DNA of 64,000 nucleotides, taken from NCBI GenBank assembly GCA_965204925.1, contig OZ242021.1, positions 744,001 through 808,000 of the forward strand. Direction: 5' to 3'. Positions 17,584-25,482 of this stretch are shown here, piece by piece; the first letter of the stretch is position 1; every line of letters begins with the position of its first letter. Below the pieces are notes generated by a model. That model was given only the letters and a program-made list of their open reading frames with translations, was not told the DNA's origin and made no database searches. This stretch comes from G963663315 sp965204925. Lineage in GTDB: Bacteria; Pseudomonadota; Gammaproteobacteria; Arenicellales; Poriferihabitantaceae. Made by a program: the position numbers and the translations under genes.

Positions 17584-17791
17584 TTTCACTTCTCCTCCAA
17601 CAGTTCAGCTGCGATGCATGATCTGCAAATAGCCTATCGACATTCTATGACGGATGCAAAACAGATAATACTGCCCAATAGTTCTAAACAGTGTATCCCT
17701 TCCGGGATATAAGACGATCATACATACCCGGATATTCGATTTCTGGCTGACGAACGTCCACATTGCGCCCTGTTTGTCGTACGATAAGGGG
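17584..17791. promoter_or_regulatory. Divergent spacer between dsrA and the DUF924 gene
   Basis: A 208-bp AT-richer spacer that must contain the dsr promoter (minus) and the promoter of the 17792-20033 trio (plus). It holds a small inverted repeat ATCCC-ttcc-GGGAT (17695-17708) and nearby repeats of CCGGGATAT/CCCGGATAT. On the minus strand TTGCAT occurs in the right region but with a poor -10, so a positively regulated promoter is likely. No binding site can be assigned with confidence. Confidence 0.45.
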
Positions 17792-18391
17792 ATGGAAACA
17801 ACAGACAGCATTATCGGGTTCTGGTTTGGCAGCCATACTTCGAGCCGGGAAATCAACGAGCAGAAACAGTCACTGTGGTGGTCGAAAAACGAGCAGACCG
17901 ACCGGCGGATCACGGAGCGGTTCGAAAGTATTTCGCATGCCGTATATCGGGGTGAGATGCCGGAAATGCAACGCTCTGCGCGCGGACTTCTGGCATCGAT
18001 TATCTGCCTTGACCAGTTTCCGCGAAATATGTACCGGGGCGCCGCCAAAGCCTTCTCTTGCGATCATGCCGCGCTGCGGTTGGCGATTGAGATCGTTGAC
18101 AAAGCCTGGGACCGGACACTGTTGCCTGTTTACCGGGTGTTCGCCTGGTTGCCGTTCGAGCATAGCGAGGACATTACCATGCAGCATAAATCATTGATGC
18201 TGTACGACAATCTGCGCAATTCGGTAGAGCGGAGCGAACGTGAAATATTCGATCGGTACTATGAGTTCGCCCGCCGTCATTTCGAGATTATCGACCGCTT
18301 CGGACGTTATCCGCACCGCAACAGTATCCTGGGGCGGGAATCCACCGCCGAAGAACTGGCCTTTTTGAGCCGGCCCGGCTCCTCCTTTTGA
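17792..18391 (+). CDS. DUF924 family protein
   Basis: About 199 residues, matching the DUF924 (PF06041) family: IIGFWFG near the N-terminus, LLASIICLDQFPRNMYRG, a VFAWLPFEHSED block (family: Y.PFeHSE), and a late RFGRYPHRNSILGRES. The family is widespread and helical with TPR-like character; its function is not established. ATG at 17792 was chosen; a TTG six codons earlier is possible. Its stop overlaps the next gene's start by one base (TGATG), so the two are coupled. It is divergent from dsrA. Confidence 0.85.
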   Translation: METTDSIIGFWFGSHTSSREINEQKQSLWWSKNEQTDRRITERFESISHAVYRGEMPEMQRSARGLLASIICLDQFPRNMYRGAAKAFSCDHAALRLAIEIVDKAWDRTLLPVYRVFAWLPFEHSEDITMQHKSLMLYDNLRNSVERSEREIFDRYYEFARRHFEIIDRFGRYPHRNSILGRESTAEELAFLSRPGSSF

Positions 18392-19305
18392 TGGTCCGAA
18401 ACCGGACATGCTGTCGCGCCGCCAACCCGTTCGACCTGGACGACCACGCGGCTTACCGGCGCTGGCGGGAACATAAACTTGCCCGCTATGTGACCGATGT
18501 GCCGACGCTGATGACCCGTATCGCGGATTGCGGGAATATCTCGGCAGGCGAGCGACAGTCCTTGCAAGCATATTGTGACCGCAATAATTTCTGCTTCTAC
18601 CAAAGCGACGCGGCAATGACCCGCGCCCATGTACTGGAGCTGGGCGCCTGCATGGGGCTTGGGCATGCCGTCTCCAGTCTCTATGCCGATGAGCGGGGCG
18701 TCAGTGAAATCCGGGTGAGCCGCGACCACCGGCAACAGAAATTCATTCCCTATACCGGCCGTTCCCTGAACTGGCACACGGACGGCTATTATCGGTCTTG
18801 CGAAAACCGCGGCAACATGATCCGGTCATTTATTCTGCACTGCGTCGAAGCGGCGCCCGACGGTGGAGAGAACCGGTTACTGGACCACGAAATCGCCTAT
18901 ATCCTGTTGCGCGATCAGGACCCGGATTATATTGCGGCGCTTTCGAACCCCGCAGCGATGACCATTCCGGCCAACCGAACGGACGACGGCAACATTCGGG
19001 AAAGTGTTACCGGCCCGGTTTTTGCGGTCACCACCGGCGGCCGACTGTGCATGCGGTATACTGCCCGTACCCGCTCTGTTCTGTGGCGCCCTGACCCGCT
19101 CCTCAGTGAGGCGCGGGCGGCGTTGACCGATTTACTGGAGAATTCCGAGCATGTCGTCAAACATACCCTGTCCCCCGGCCAGGGACTGATCTGCAACAAT
19201 GTCCTGCATAACAGAGCCCCGTTCAGGCAATGCCGGCGGCAGAACCGGCTGCTTTACCGCATCCGTTATCGGGATCGGGTCGACGCGCAAATGCGGCAAC
19301 CCTGA
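18391..19305 (+). CDS. TauD/TfdA-like Fe(II)/2-oxoglutarate dioxygenase
   Basis: A 304-residue protein with the 2-His-1-carboxylate motif: NWHTDGYY supplies the HxD pair and CNNVLHNRAPF supplies the distal His. RLLYRIRYRDR near the C-terminus would contain the 2-oxoglutarate-binding Arg. TauD relatives release sulfite from taurine, but the superfamily covers many substrates and the sequence does not fix one. Being coupled to DUF924 and divergent from a sulfite-metabolising operon makes a sulfonate or organosulfur substrate an attractive guess, which is inference only. Confidence 0.8.
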   Translation: MVRNRTCCRAANPFDLDDHAAYRRWREHKLARYVTDVPTLMTRIADCGNISAGERQSLQAYCDRNNFCFYQSDAAMTRAHVLELGACMGLGHAVSSLYADERGVSEIRVSRDHRQQKFIPYTGRSLNWHTDGYYRSCENRGNMIRSFILHCVEAAPDGGENRLLDHEIAYILLRDQDPDYIAALSNPAAMTIPANRTDDGNIRESVTGPVFAVTTGGRLCMRYTARTRSVLWRPDPLLSEARAALTDLLENSEHVVKHTLSPGQGLICNNVLHNRAPFRQCRRQNRLLYRIRYRDRVDAQMRQP

Positions 19306-19322
19306 TCACGCGGACAACGACG

Positions 19323-20033
19323 ATGCCGCCCGGGAGCGGATTTGACTTCGGCGCCGAAACCGGCGCCGACGCGGTGGTCTCGACCGCTGCCCTCAAGGCC
19401 CGTCTGGAGCGGCTCGAAACTCGCCTGGACGAACGGCGGTCAGCGAGCGAAGCGGACCCCGCAGTGATCGCGAAGCTCGACAAGGATGCCGCCCGGCTTT
19501 TGCTCGAACTGGGGCAGCACAAGCGCGCATGGCAACGGGCAAGAGCGCAATTCGACCCACTCTTTGCTGTCCGCGACTGGCCGGCAGTAATTGATTTATG
19601 TGATCTGCTGTTCCGGTGCAATGAGGCTGACAGCCTGGCCGCGCTGGGACAGGGAGTCTGGCTCGCGGTCACTTTCCCGGTTAACCCGAAAATCACGATC
19701 GACATGCTGCAACACGTGATCGATGAAACCGCTGACGATGCCGACGGCGCTGCCGTAGCCGCAGCTGTCGCAGTCTATGTCCATGATCTGCGAAAGGAAC
19801 AGGTCGAAGACCCCGGGTTGTATGTCGATGCCATGCAGATGCTGACTACCGTTGCCCGCCGCCATGCGGGCGTCCACGATCAGGCCGCTTTCGATCAATG
19901 GATCGAGAGGATGGAGTTGGACAGCCCGGAAAAGTTCCTGGTCAGACTGCGTAATGTAATTGACGTACTGGTACAGGATCAGTGGTGGTTCGACCGCGAT
20001 CAGGTGCAGGCCGCACTGCCGGACGACGGCTGA
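19323..20033 (+). CDS. Unrecognised helical protein, third gene of the divergent trio
   Basis: About 236 residues, not recognised. The first third is charged with a likely coiled coil (LKARLERLETRLDERR), followed by an all-helical region (GQHKRAWQRARAQFDPLF, WPAVIDLCDLLF) and a tail rich in Asp/Val/Trp (VLVQDQWWFDRDQV). No signal peptide or membrane helix. The ATG at 19323 was chosen over an upstream start that overlaps the dioxygenase gene. The 17-bp gap to the dioxygenase indicates an operon. Confidence 0.6.
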   Translation: MPPGSGFDFGAETGADAVVSTAALKARLERLETRLDERRSASEADPAVIAKLDKDAARLLLELGQHKRAWQRARAQFDPLFAVRDWPAVIDLCDLLFRCNEADSLAALGQGVWLAVTFPVNPKITIDMLQHVIDETADDADGAAVAAAVAVYVHDLRKEQVEDPGLYVDAMQMLTTVARRHAGVHDQAAFDQWIERMELDSPEKFLVRLRNVIDVLVQDQWWFDRDQVQAALPDDG

Positions 20034-20172
20034 CAGAAACGATGGCGCGGCGCGAAACCCGGGGCCAGGGCGCAAGCGGCTGACATTGTGCAGTCCGCCC
20101 CGGTATACGCTGAAGCACGGGAAAAAACGGCAGACAACCTCGACAATCCTGTAATGTCCAGTCAAAACCATA

Positions 20173-20203
20173 TATAATTCACCTGTTGAAAACAGGATAT
20201 AAT
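20173..20203 (+). promoter_or_regulatory. katG promoter region with inverted repeat
   Basis: Two perfect TATAAT hexamers (20173-20178 and 20198-20203) flank an inverted repeat CCTGTT-gaa-AACAGG (20182-20196). The repeat would overlap the -35 region of the downstream promoter, where a peroxide regulator could act. The regulator is not identified; the spacing does not match the extended OxyR consensus closely enough to claim it. Confidence 0.45.
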
Positions 20204-20262
20204 CCGTTTGGTTTCATATCTGTGTAGCGTATAAATATCCGATAAAAACCAGGAGATAATTT

Positions 20263-22461
20263 ATGACTGAAAAGAGTAAATGCCCGGTCCATGACATACC
20301 CGATCATTCTGCCGGGGGCGGTACCACAAACCGTGACTGGTGGCCGGGGCAACTGAACGTCAACCTTTTGCATCAGCATTCGCCCCGCTCCATTCCGCTT
20401 GATCGTGACTTCAATTATGCCGAGGAGTTCGGGAAGCTCGACTATTATGCCCTGAAGGAAGATCTCTGCAAGTTGATGACGAAGTCACAGGACTGGTGGC
20501 CGGCCGACTACGGCCATTATGGCCCGCTCTTCATCCGCATGGCGTGGCATGCTGCGGGAACCTACCGCACCGGCGATGGCCGTGGCGGCGCCGGTACCGG
20601 CAACCAGCGGTTTGCGCCGATCAACAGTTGGCCCGACAACGGCAACCTCGACAAGGCACGCAGGTTACTGTGGCCGATCAAGCAGAAGTACGGTCGGCAA
20701 ATTTCCTGGGCCGACCTGCTGATCCTGGCCGGCAACTGCGCTCTGGAATCCATGGGATTCAAGACGTTCGGGTTCGGGGGCGGTCGTGAAGACGTGTGGC
20801 AATCCGAGGAAGACATCAACTGGGGCAGCGAGAACGAGTGGCTGGGTGATGAGCGCTATTCGGGTGAACGCGACCTTGCAAAGCCGCTCGGGGCTGTGCA
20901 AATGGGGTTGATTTATGTCAATCCGGAAGGCCCGAACGGCAACCCCGACCCGGTCGCGTCCGGAGTCGATGTCCGTGAGACGTTTGCCCGCATGGCAATG
21001 AATGACGAGGAAACCGTTGCCCTGACTGCCGGCGGACACACTTTCGGTAAATGTCACGGCGCCGGCGATGCCGCCCATGTCGGGCCCGAACCGGAAGGCG
21101 CCGACATCAGGGAACAGGGGCTCGGCTGGATCAGCAGCCATGGTTCCGGCAAGGGCGGAGATGCCATTACCAGTGGAATCGAGGGAGCATGGACAAGCAA
21201 CCCGACCCAATGGGACATGGGGTATTTCGACAACCTGTTCGGTTATGAGTGGGAGTTAAGCAAGAGTCCCGCCGGCGCCCATCAGTGGGTACCGAAGGAT
21301 AACGCCGGATCCGACACGGTGCCGGATGCGCACGACCCCTCCAAACGCCATGCGCCGATCATGACTACGGCGGATATGGCCATGAGGATGGACCCGGCCT
21401 ATGAGCCTGTTTCGCGGCGTTTTCACAAGAACCCCGAAGAATTCGCTGATGCGTTTGCCCGCGCGTGGTTCAAGCTGACACACCGCGATATGGGCCCCCG
21501 CGTCCGCTATCTGGGGCCGGAAGTTCCGGATGAGGAGTTGATCTGGCAAGACCCGATTCCGAAAGTCACTCACAAGTTGATCGATGAGCAGGACATTGAG
21601 AATCTCAAGGTCAGGATTGAACATTCCGGAATGTCCGTTCCACAAATGGTTTCGATAGCCTGGACCGCCGCGTCCACCTTTCGCGGGTCGGACAAGCGCG
21701 GCGGGGCGAATGGCGCGCGTATTCGCCTCGCGCCGCAAAAAGACTGGGAAATCAATCGGTCGGAGTGGCTGCCGACATTGTTGAAGGAACTGGAAGATAT
21801 CCAGCGAAAATTCAATGACTCGGCAACGAACGGCAAGGCGGTCTCGCTGGCCGATCTAATCGTTCTGGCTGGCTGCACGGGCGTTGAGATGGGCGCAAGG
21901 GCTGCCGGATACGAGGTAACAGTGCCGTTCACCCCGGGGCGCGCGGACGCAACCCGGGAACAGACCGATGTGGAGTCCTTCGCCGTGCTTGAGCCGGTTG
22001 CGGACGGGTTCCGTAATTATCTGAAGGGGGAACCTTCCCTGCCGCCTGAGCAGTTGCTGATTGATCGGGCGCAATTACTGACGCTGACTGCGCCCGAGAT
22101 GACCGTTCTGGTTGGGGGTATGCGCACCCTGTGTACAAACGCCGGGCCGTTCATGTACGGAGTTCTGACCAACAATCCGGAAACCCTGACCAATGATTTC
22201 TTTGTAAATCTGCTCGACCCGGATATCACCTGGGAGCTATGGGAGCCGAGTCCTGACGAGTATGATGTGTTCGCAGGGCGCAGACCAACCGGTGCAATAA
22301 AATGGACCGCCACTCGCGTCGACCTGATCTTCGGTTCAAATTCCCAGCTTCGGGCTATCTCGGAATTTTACGCCTGCAAGGATTCCGGACAACAGTTCGT
22401 AGAGGACTTTATAGCGGCGTGGGACAAGGTGATGAATCTGGACCGTTTCGATCTCGCCTGA
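20263..22461 (+). CDS. katG: Catalase-peroxidase
   Basis: A 732-residue class I haem peroxidase that removes hydrogen peroxide. The distal active site RMAWHAAGTYR (Arg92, Trp95, His96) is intact, and GGHTFGKCHGAG holds the proximal His; the Tyr in LIYVNPEG and the Met in RMAMNDEE complete the Trp-Tyr-Met crosslink needed for catalase activity. The C-terminal, haem-free copy of the domain is full length. It is a monocistronic gene with AGGAG 7 nt before the ATG. No signal peptide, so cytoplasmic. Confidence 0.97.
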   Translation: MTEKSKCPVHDIPDHSAGGGTTNRDWWPGQLNVNLLHQHSPRSIPLDRDFNYAEEFGKLDYYALKEDLCKLMTKSQDWWPADYGHYGPLFIRMAWHAAGTYRTGDGRGGAGTGNQRFAPINSWPDNGNLDKARRLLWPIKQKYGRQISWADLLILAGNCALESMGFKTFGFGGGREDVWQSEEDINWGSENEWLGDERYSGERDLAKPLGAVQMGLIYVNPEGPNGNPDPVASGVDVRETFARMAMNDEETVALTAGGHTFGKCHGAGDAAHVGPEPEGADIREQGLGWISSHGSGKGGDAITSGIEGAWTSNPTQWDMGYFDNLFGYEWELSKSPAGAHQWVPKDNAGSDTVPDAHDPSKRHAPIMTTADMAMRMDPAYEPVSRRFHKNPEEFADAFARAWFKLTHRDMGPRVRYLGPEVPDEELIWQDPIPKVTHKLIDEQDIENLKVRIEHSGMSVPQMVSIAWTAASTFRGSDKRGGANGARIRLAPQKDWEINRSEWLPTLLKELEDIQRKFNDSATNGKAVSLADLIVLAGCTGVEMGARAAGYEVTVPFTPGRADATREQTDVESFAVLEPVADGFRNYLKGEPSLPPEQLLIDRAQLLTLTAPEMTVLVGGMRTLCTNAGPFMYGVLTNNPETLTNDFFVNLLDPDITWELWEPSPDEYDVFAGRRPTGAIKWTATRVDLIFGSNSQLRAISEFYACKDSGQQFVEDFIAAWDKVMNLDRFDLA

Positions 22462-22504
22462 CGCCTGAGCGCCCGGAGACGAGGCGGCAAGCTCCTTGTC
22501 ACAA

Positions 22505-22552
22505 CACGGGAAATTCGTAACCACTGCCAGCCGGTGGTTGCGGTTTCCCGTG
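22505..22552 (+). terminator. Hairpin downstream of katG
   Basis: CACGGGAAA (22505-22513) pairs with TTTCCCGTG (22544-22552), with a nested AACCAC/GTGGTT stem (22519-22524 with 22534-22539). No immediate T run, so it may slow or end katG transcription without being a classical intrinsic terminator. Confidence 0.5.
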
Positions 22553-22566
22553 CCCGCTCAAATCGT

Positions 22567-22604
22567 AAAATTATATATTGCATAATTTTATCGGCTTGTA
22601 TATT
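22567..22604 (+). promoter_or_regulatory. Palindrome and probable promoter of the corrinoid operon
   Basis: An AT-rich palindrome AAAATTAT (22567-22574) / ATAATTTT (22582-22589) overlaps a -35-like TTGCAT (22578-22583), with TATATT at 22599-22604 as a -10 candidate (15-bp spacer). The first gene starts 80 bp further on. The layout suits an operator over the promoter; the regulator is unknown, and no cobalamin riboswitch is seen. Confidence 0.45.
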
Positions 22605-22683
22605 CTGCCCCCGACTTGAGGCAGCCTGACTGTGGCGCCTCGCCGTTCTTCTTAACCTTCTTTATAATGACGGGGGCTTTGGG

Positions 22684-23385
22684 ATGGTTGACGATAGCTA
22701 CGATGACGACGAACTGGATCTGTCATCTTTGCCCGACGATGAACTCGTTGAACAAATGCACGATGATCTTTATGACGGGCTGCGGGAAGAAATCATGGAA
22801 GGCACCCATATTCTGCTTGGGCGGGGGTGGCCCGCCACCCGCATTCTTGATGACGCCCTCGTCGAAGGTATGCGAATTGTCGGCATCGACTTCCGTGACG
22901 GTATCTTATTCGTCCCTGAAGTATTGATGTCGGCCAATGCGATGAAAGGCGGGATGGAAATACTCCGTCCGTTACTCGCCGAGACCGGCGCCGAACCGAT
23001 TGGCAAAATGGTTATCGGTACCGTGAAAGGAGATATCCATGATATTGGCAAGAACCTCGTCGCCATGATGATGGAGGGAGCCGGATTCGAGGTGATTAAT
23101 CTCGGTATCGACAACCCGGTAGATAATTACCTGAACGCGATTGAAGAACACAAGCCGGACATTATCGGCATGTCGGCGCTGCTGACAACCACAATGCCCT
23201 ATATGAAAGTAGTGATCGACACTCTCGTGGAAAGGGGCATTCGTGATGACTACATCGTACTGGTTGGCGGGGCGCCCCTGAACGAAGAGTTCGGTCTCGC
23301 CATTGGCGCCGATGCCTACTGCCGGGACGCAGCCGTTGCGGTGGAAACGGCGCAAGCCAAGATCGCCGAAAGGCGTGCCGCGTAA
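22684..23385 (+). CDS. Corrinoid protein of a methyl-transfer system (MtbC/MttC-like)
   Basis: A 233-residue methyl carrier. After an acidic N-terminal stretch comes the four-helix cap domain (about residues 15-95) and a Rossmann B12 domain with GDIHDIGKN (the cobalt-ligating His), MSALLTTT (SxL) and LVGGAPLNEEFG (GG). It would receive a methyl group from a substrate methyltransferase and pass it to the pterin-binding methyltransferase at 24491. The substrate enzyme (an MttB-type protein) is not in this window. First gene of the operon. Confidence 0.92.
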   Translation: MVDDSYDDDELDLSSLPDDELVEQMHDDLYDGLREEIMEGTHILLGRGWPATRILDDALVEGMRIVGIDFRDGILFVPEVLMSANAMKGGMEILRPLLAETGAEPIGKMVIGTVKGDIHDIGKNLVAMMMEGAGFEVINLGIDNPVDNYLNAIEEHKPDIIGMSALLTTTMPYMKVVIDTLVERGIRDDYIVLVGGAPLNEEFGLAIGADAYCRDAAVAVETAQAKIAERRAA

Positions 23386-23439
23386 GCTCTGGCTCCCTGT
23401 TGATTCCTGCGTTGTCCGGTTCCCGATGAGGCGCCCGCG

Positions 23440-24057
23440 ATGAAAAGGGTTCTCGTCATTGCTTGTGGCGCTCTGGCTCATGAACTGGTGCGGATCAAAA
23501 ACCTCAATCATTGGGAACATGTCGATATCCAGTGTCTGCCCGCCGAGTTGCATAACGATCCACAGAAAATCCCGCCGGCGGTACGCAGAAAAATTCGCGA
23601 TAATCGAGCAGACTATGAAAAACTGTTTGTGGCCTATTCGGACTGCGGCACGGGAGGATTGCTGGATAAAATGCTCAGGGAAGAAAAGGTCGAACGCCTG
23701 CCGGGCGCCCACTGTTACGAAATGTTCGCGGGCAAGGAAAAGTTTCGCCACTTGCATGAGTCCGAGCCCGGCACCTTCTATCTCACCGACTTTTTGGCCA
23801 CCCATTTTGACCGGCTGGTCATCCGCGGATTGTCTCTGGATCAATACCCCGAATTGAAAGATCAGTTTTTCGGTAATTACAAAAAACTGGTCTATCTGTG
23901 CCAGAAGGAAAACGCCGGGGTCGAGAAAGAAGCGCAAAAGGCGGCCCGGTACCTCGGTGTCAGTTATGAGAAGGTAGTGACCGGAGACGCATTTCTGGAA
24001 TCCGGACTCGAAGTCCGGCTCGCCAGTGGAACGGGGAATACTACGGCCGTATTCTGA
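23440..24057 (+). CDS. DUF1638 domain protein
   Basis: A 205-residue protein of the DUF1638 family, a steady companion of corrinoid methyltransferase genes in proteobacteria. It opens with KRVLVIACGALAHEL and contains YSDCGTGGLLDKML and ARYLGVSYEKVVTGD, conserved features that look like a small-molecule or metal site (several Cys/His) but have no proven function. 54 bp after the corrinoid gene, same strand. Confidence 0.85.
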   Translation: MKRVLVIACGALAHELVRIKNLNHWEHVDIQCLPAELHNDPQKIPPAVRRKIRDNRADYEKLFVAYSDCGTGGLLDKMLREEKVERLPGAHCYEMFAGKEKFRHLHESEPGTFYLTDFLATHFDRLVIRGLSLDQYPELKDQFFGNYKKLVYLCQKENAGVEKEAQKAARYLGVSYEKVVTGDAFLESGLEVRLASGTGNTTAVF

Positions 24058-24101
24058 TTCGGTCCCGTTATTGGCTGGCAGGTTTTGCCCGGAGATATGT
24101 T

Positions 24102-24410
24102 ATGGCTCAACTGATTACTGTTTACTGGCGCGATATTCCCGCCCAGGTGATCGCGAAAGAACAGCGAAAATCGGAAAAAATACAGCTTTCCGAACGTTTC
24201 GCGCAAGCCATTGATGCAGCCGCCATGCGTGCGGGCAAGGCCGCAACCGACGCCTATCTCGAGGAATGGAGGCGGGTTGCCGAGAGCTGCGGAGATGATC
24301 TCGAGTCTGCGGCGCGGGAGAGAGCGGCCAGTCTGGAAGCGTCATATGACCGGGAAAGATTGCTCCGGCTTGTGCGCAATCACGGTAATGATTCCGAAAC
24401 ACAGTCTTGA
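24102..24410 (+). CDS. PF13769 ('virulence factor') small protein
   Basis: A 102-residue protein starting AQLITVYWRDIPAQV, the mark of the family named 'virulence factor' in Pfam. Despite the name, the family sits in methylamine/betaine-type corrinoid clusters, where it is thought to help the methyl-transfer machinery; its role is not known. 44 bp after the DUF1638 gene. Soluble, helical and basic. Confidence 0.82.
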   Translation: MAQLITVYWRDIPAQVIAKEQRKSEKIQLSERFAQAIDAAAMRAGKAATDAYLEEWRRVAESCGDDLESAARERAASLEASYDRERLLRLVRNHGNDSETQS

Positions 24411-24490
24411 CCCCGGTGCCTTGAAACAGGCGGATCTTCCGGCTGACGTTCTTCATGGACGGGTCGTAAGAAACGTAAACAGATAAAGCT

Positions 24491-25387
24491 ATGACAGATA
24501 CCGTTATCAGTTCAGCAACCCGGGAAGTGCGTATCGGCTTTGAGCAGCCATTCGTCATTATCGGAGAAAGAATCAACCCGACCGGCAGGAAGATCCTCGC
24601 ACAAGAAATGAAGGTCGGGGATTACAGCCGTGTGCGAAGCGACGCGCTGGCGCAGGTCGCCGCGGGCGCCGCCGTGCTGGATGTCAATGCCGGAATTCCG
24701 TTGGCCGACGAGCCGCGAATTCTGGCTGAAGCCATTCAACTGGTGCAGTCGATTACCGATGTGCCGCTGTCCATAGACTCCTCGATTGTAGCGGCGCTGG
24801 AGGCAGGCTTGCAGGTTTATCAGGGCAAGGCGCTGTTGAATTCGGTAACCGGGGAGGAAGAACGGCTGGAATCGGTATTGCCGCTCGTCAAAAAATACGG
24901 CGCCGCCGTGGTTGCAATTTCCAACGACGAAGCCGGCATATCTGAAAATCCGGATGAACGTTTCGATGTCGCAAAAAGAATCATCGAACGGGCGGCCGAC
25001 TACGGGATTCATTACAGCGATGTCGTGGTTGACCCGCTGGTCATGCCGGTTGGGGCCGTCAATAGCGCCGGCCGCCAGGTATTGCATCTGGCCAGACGTC
25101 TGCGGCAAGAGTTGAAGGTGAATACCACCTGTGGCGCCTCGAATTTCAGTTTCGGCATCCCGAATCGAAAGGGAATGGATGGGCATTTTCTCAGTATGGC
25201 GATTGGCGCAGGCATGACCTCGGCGATCACGAACCCGCTTCATGAAGAGGTCATGCAGGCAGTAATGAGCGCCGATGTGGTTATGGGGCATGATGTTAAT
25301 TGCGCGCGCTGGCTGAAAAAATATCGACAGCCGACCCCTGAAAGCACGAGCGGCGGGCGCAGCAATCGCCGGCGGCGCAGGGGATAA
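24491..25387 (+). CDS. Methyltetrahydrofolate:corrinoid methyltransferase (MeTr, pterin-binding)
   Basis: A 298-residue TIM barrel of the pterin-binding family: IIGERINPTGRK at the N-terminus, AAVLDVNAGIPLADEP, LSIDSS, VVAISNDEAG, VVVDPLVMPVGA, TCGASNFSFGIPNR and the late DVVMGHDVNC. It moves the methyl group between methyl-corrinoid and tetrahydrofolate, feeding one-carbon metabolism. The C-terminus has an Arg/Gly tail (GGRSNRRRRRG) not typical of the family. 80 bp after the PF13769 gene. Confidence 0.9.
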   Translation: MTDTVISSATREVRIGFEQPFVIIGERINPTGRKILAQEMKVGDYSRVRSDALAQVAAGAAVLDVNAGIPLADEPRILAEAIQLVQSITDVPLSIDSSIVAALEAGLQVYQGKALLNSVTGEEERLESVLPLVKKYGAAVVAISNDEAGISENPDERFDVAKRIIERAADYGIHYSDVVVDPLVMPVGAVNSAGRQVLHLARRLRQELKVNTTCGASNFSFGIPNRKGMDGHFLSMAIGAGMTSAITNPLHEEVMQAVMSADVVMGHDVNCARWLKKYRQPTPESTSGGRSNRRRRRG

Positions 25388-25482
25388 CTCCGTCTTGTTC
25401 GGGCTTTGCAAATTGCCTGGATCAGGAACAGAGCGGTGACTGCCATGGATTGCCGGATCTGTGAAATCGACATTGCAGGAAA

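Noticed and set aside
20173..20203. OxyR site at katG
   Set aside because: Only one short inverted repeat is present; the four-part ATAG spacing of OxyR sites is not seen.
22462..22683. Cobalamin riboswitch before the corrinoid operon
   Set aside because: No B12-box-like sequence; the spacer is short and AT-rich, and only a palindrome and promoter are seen.
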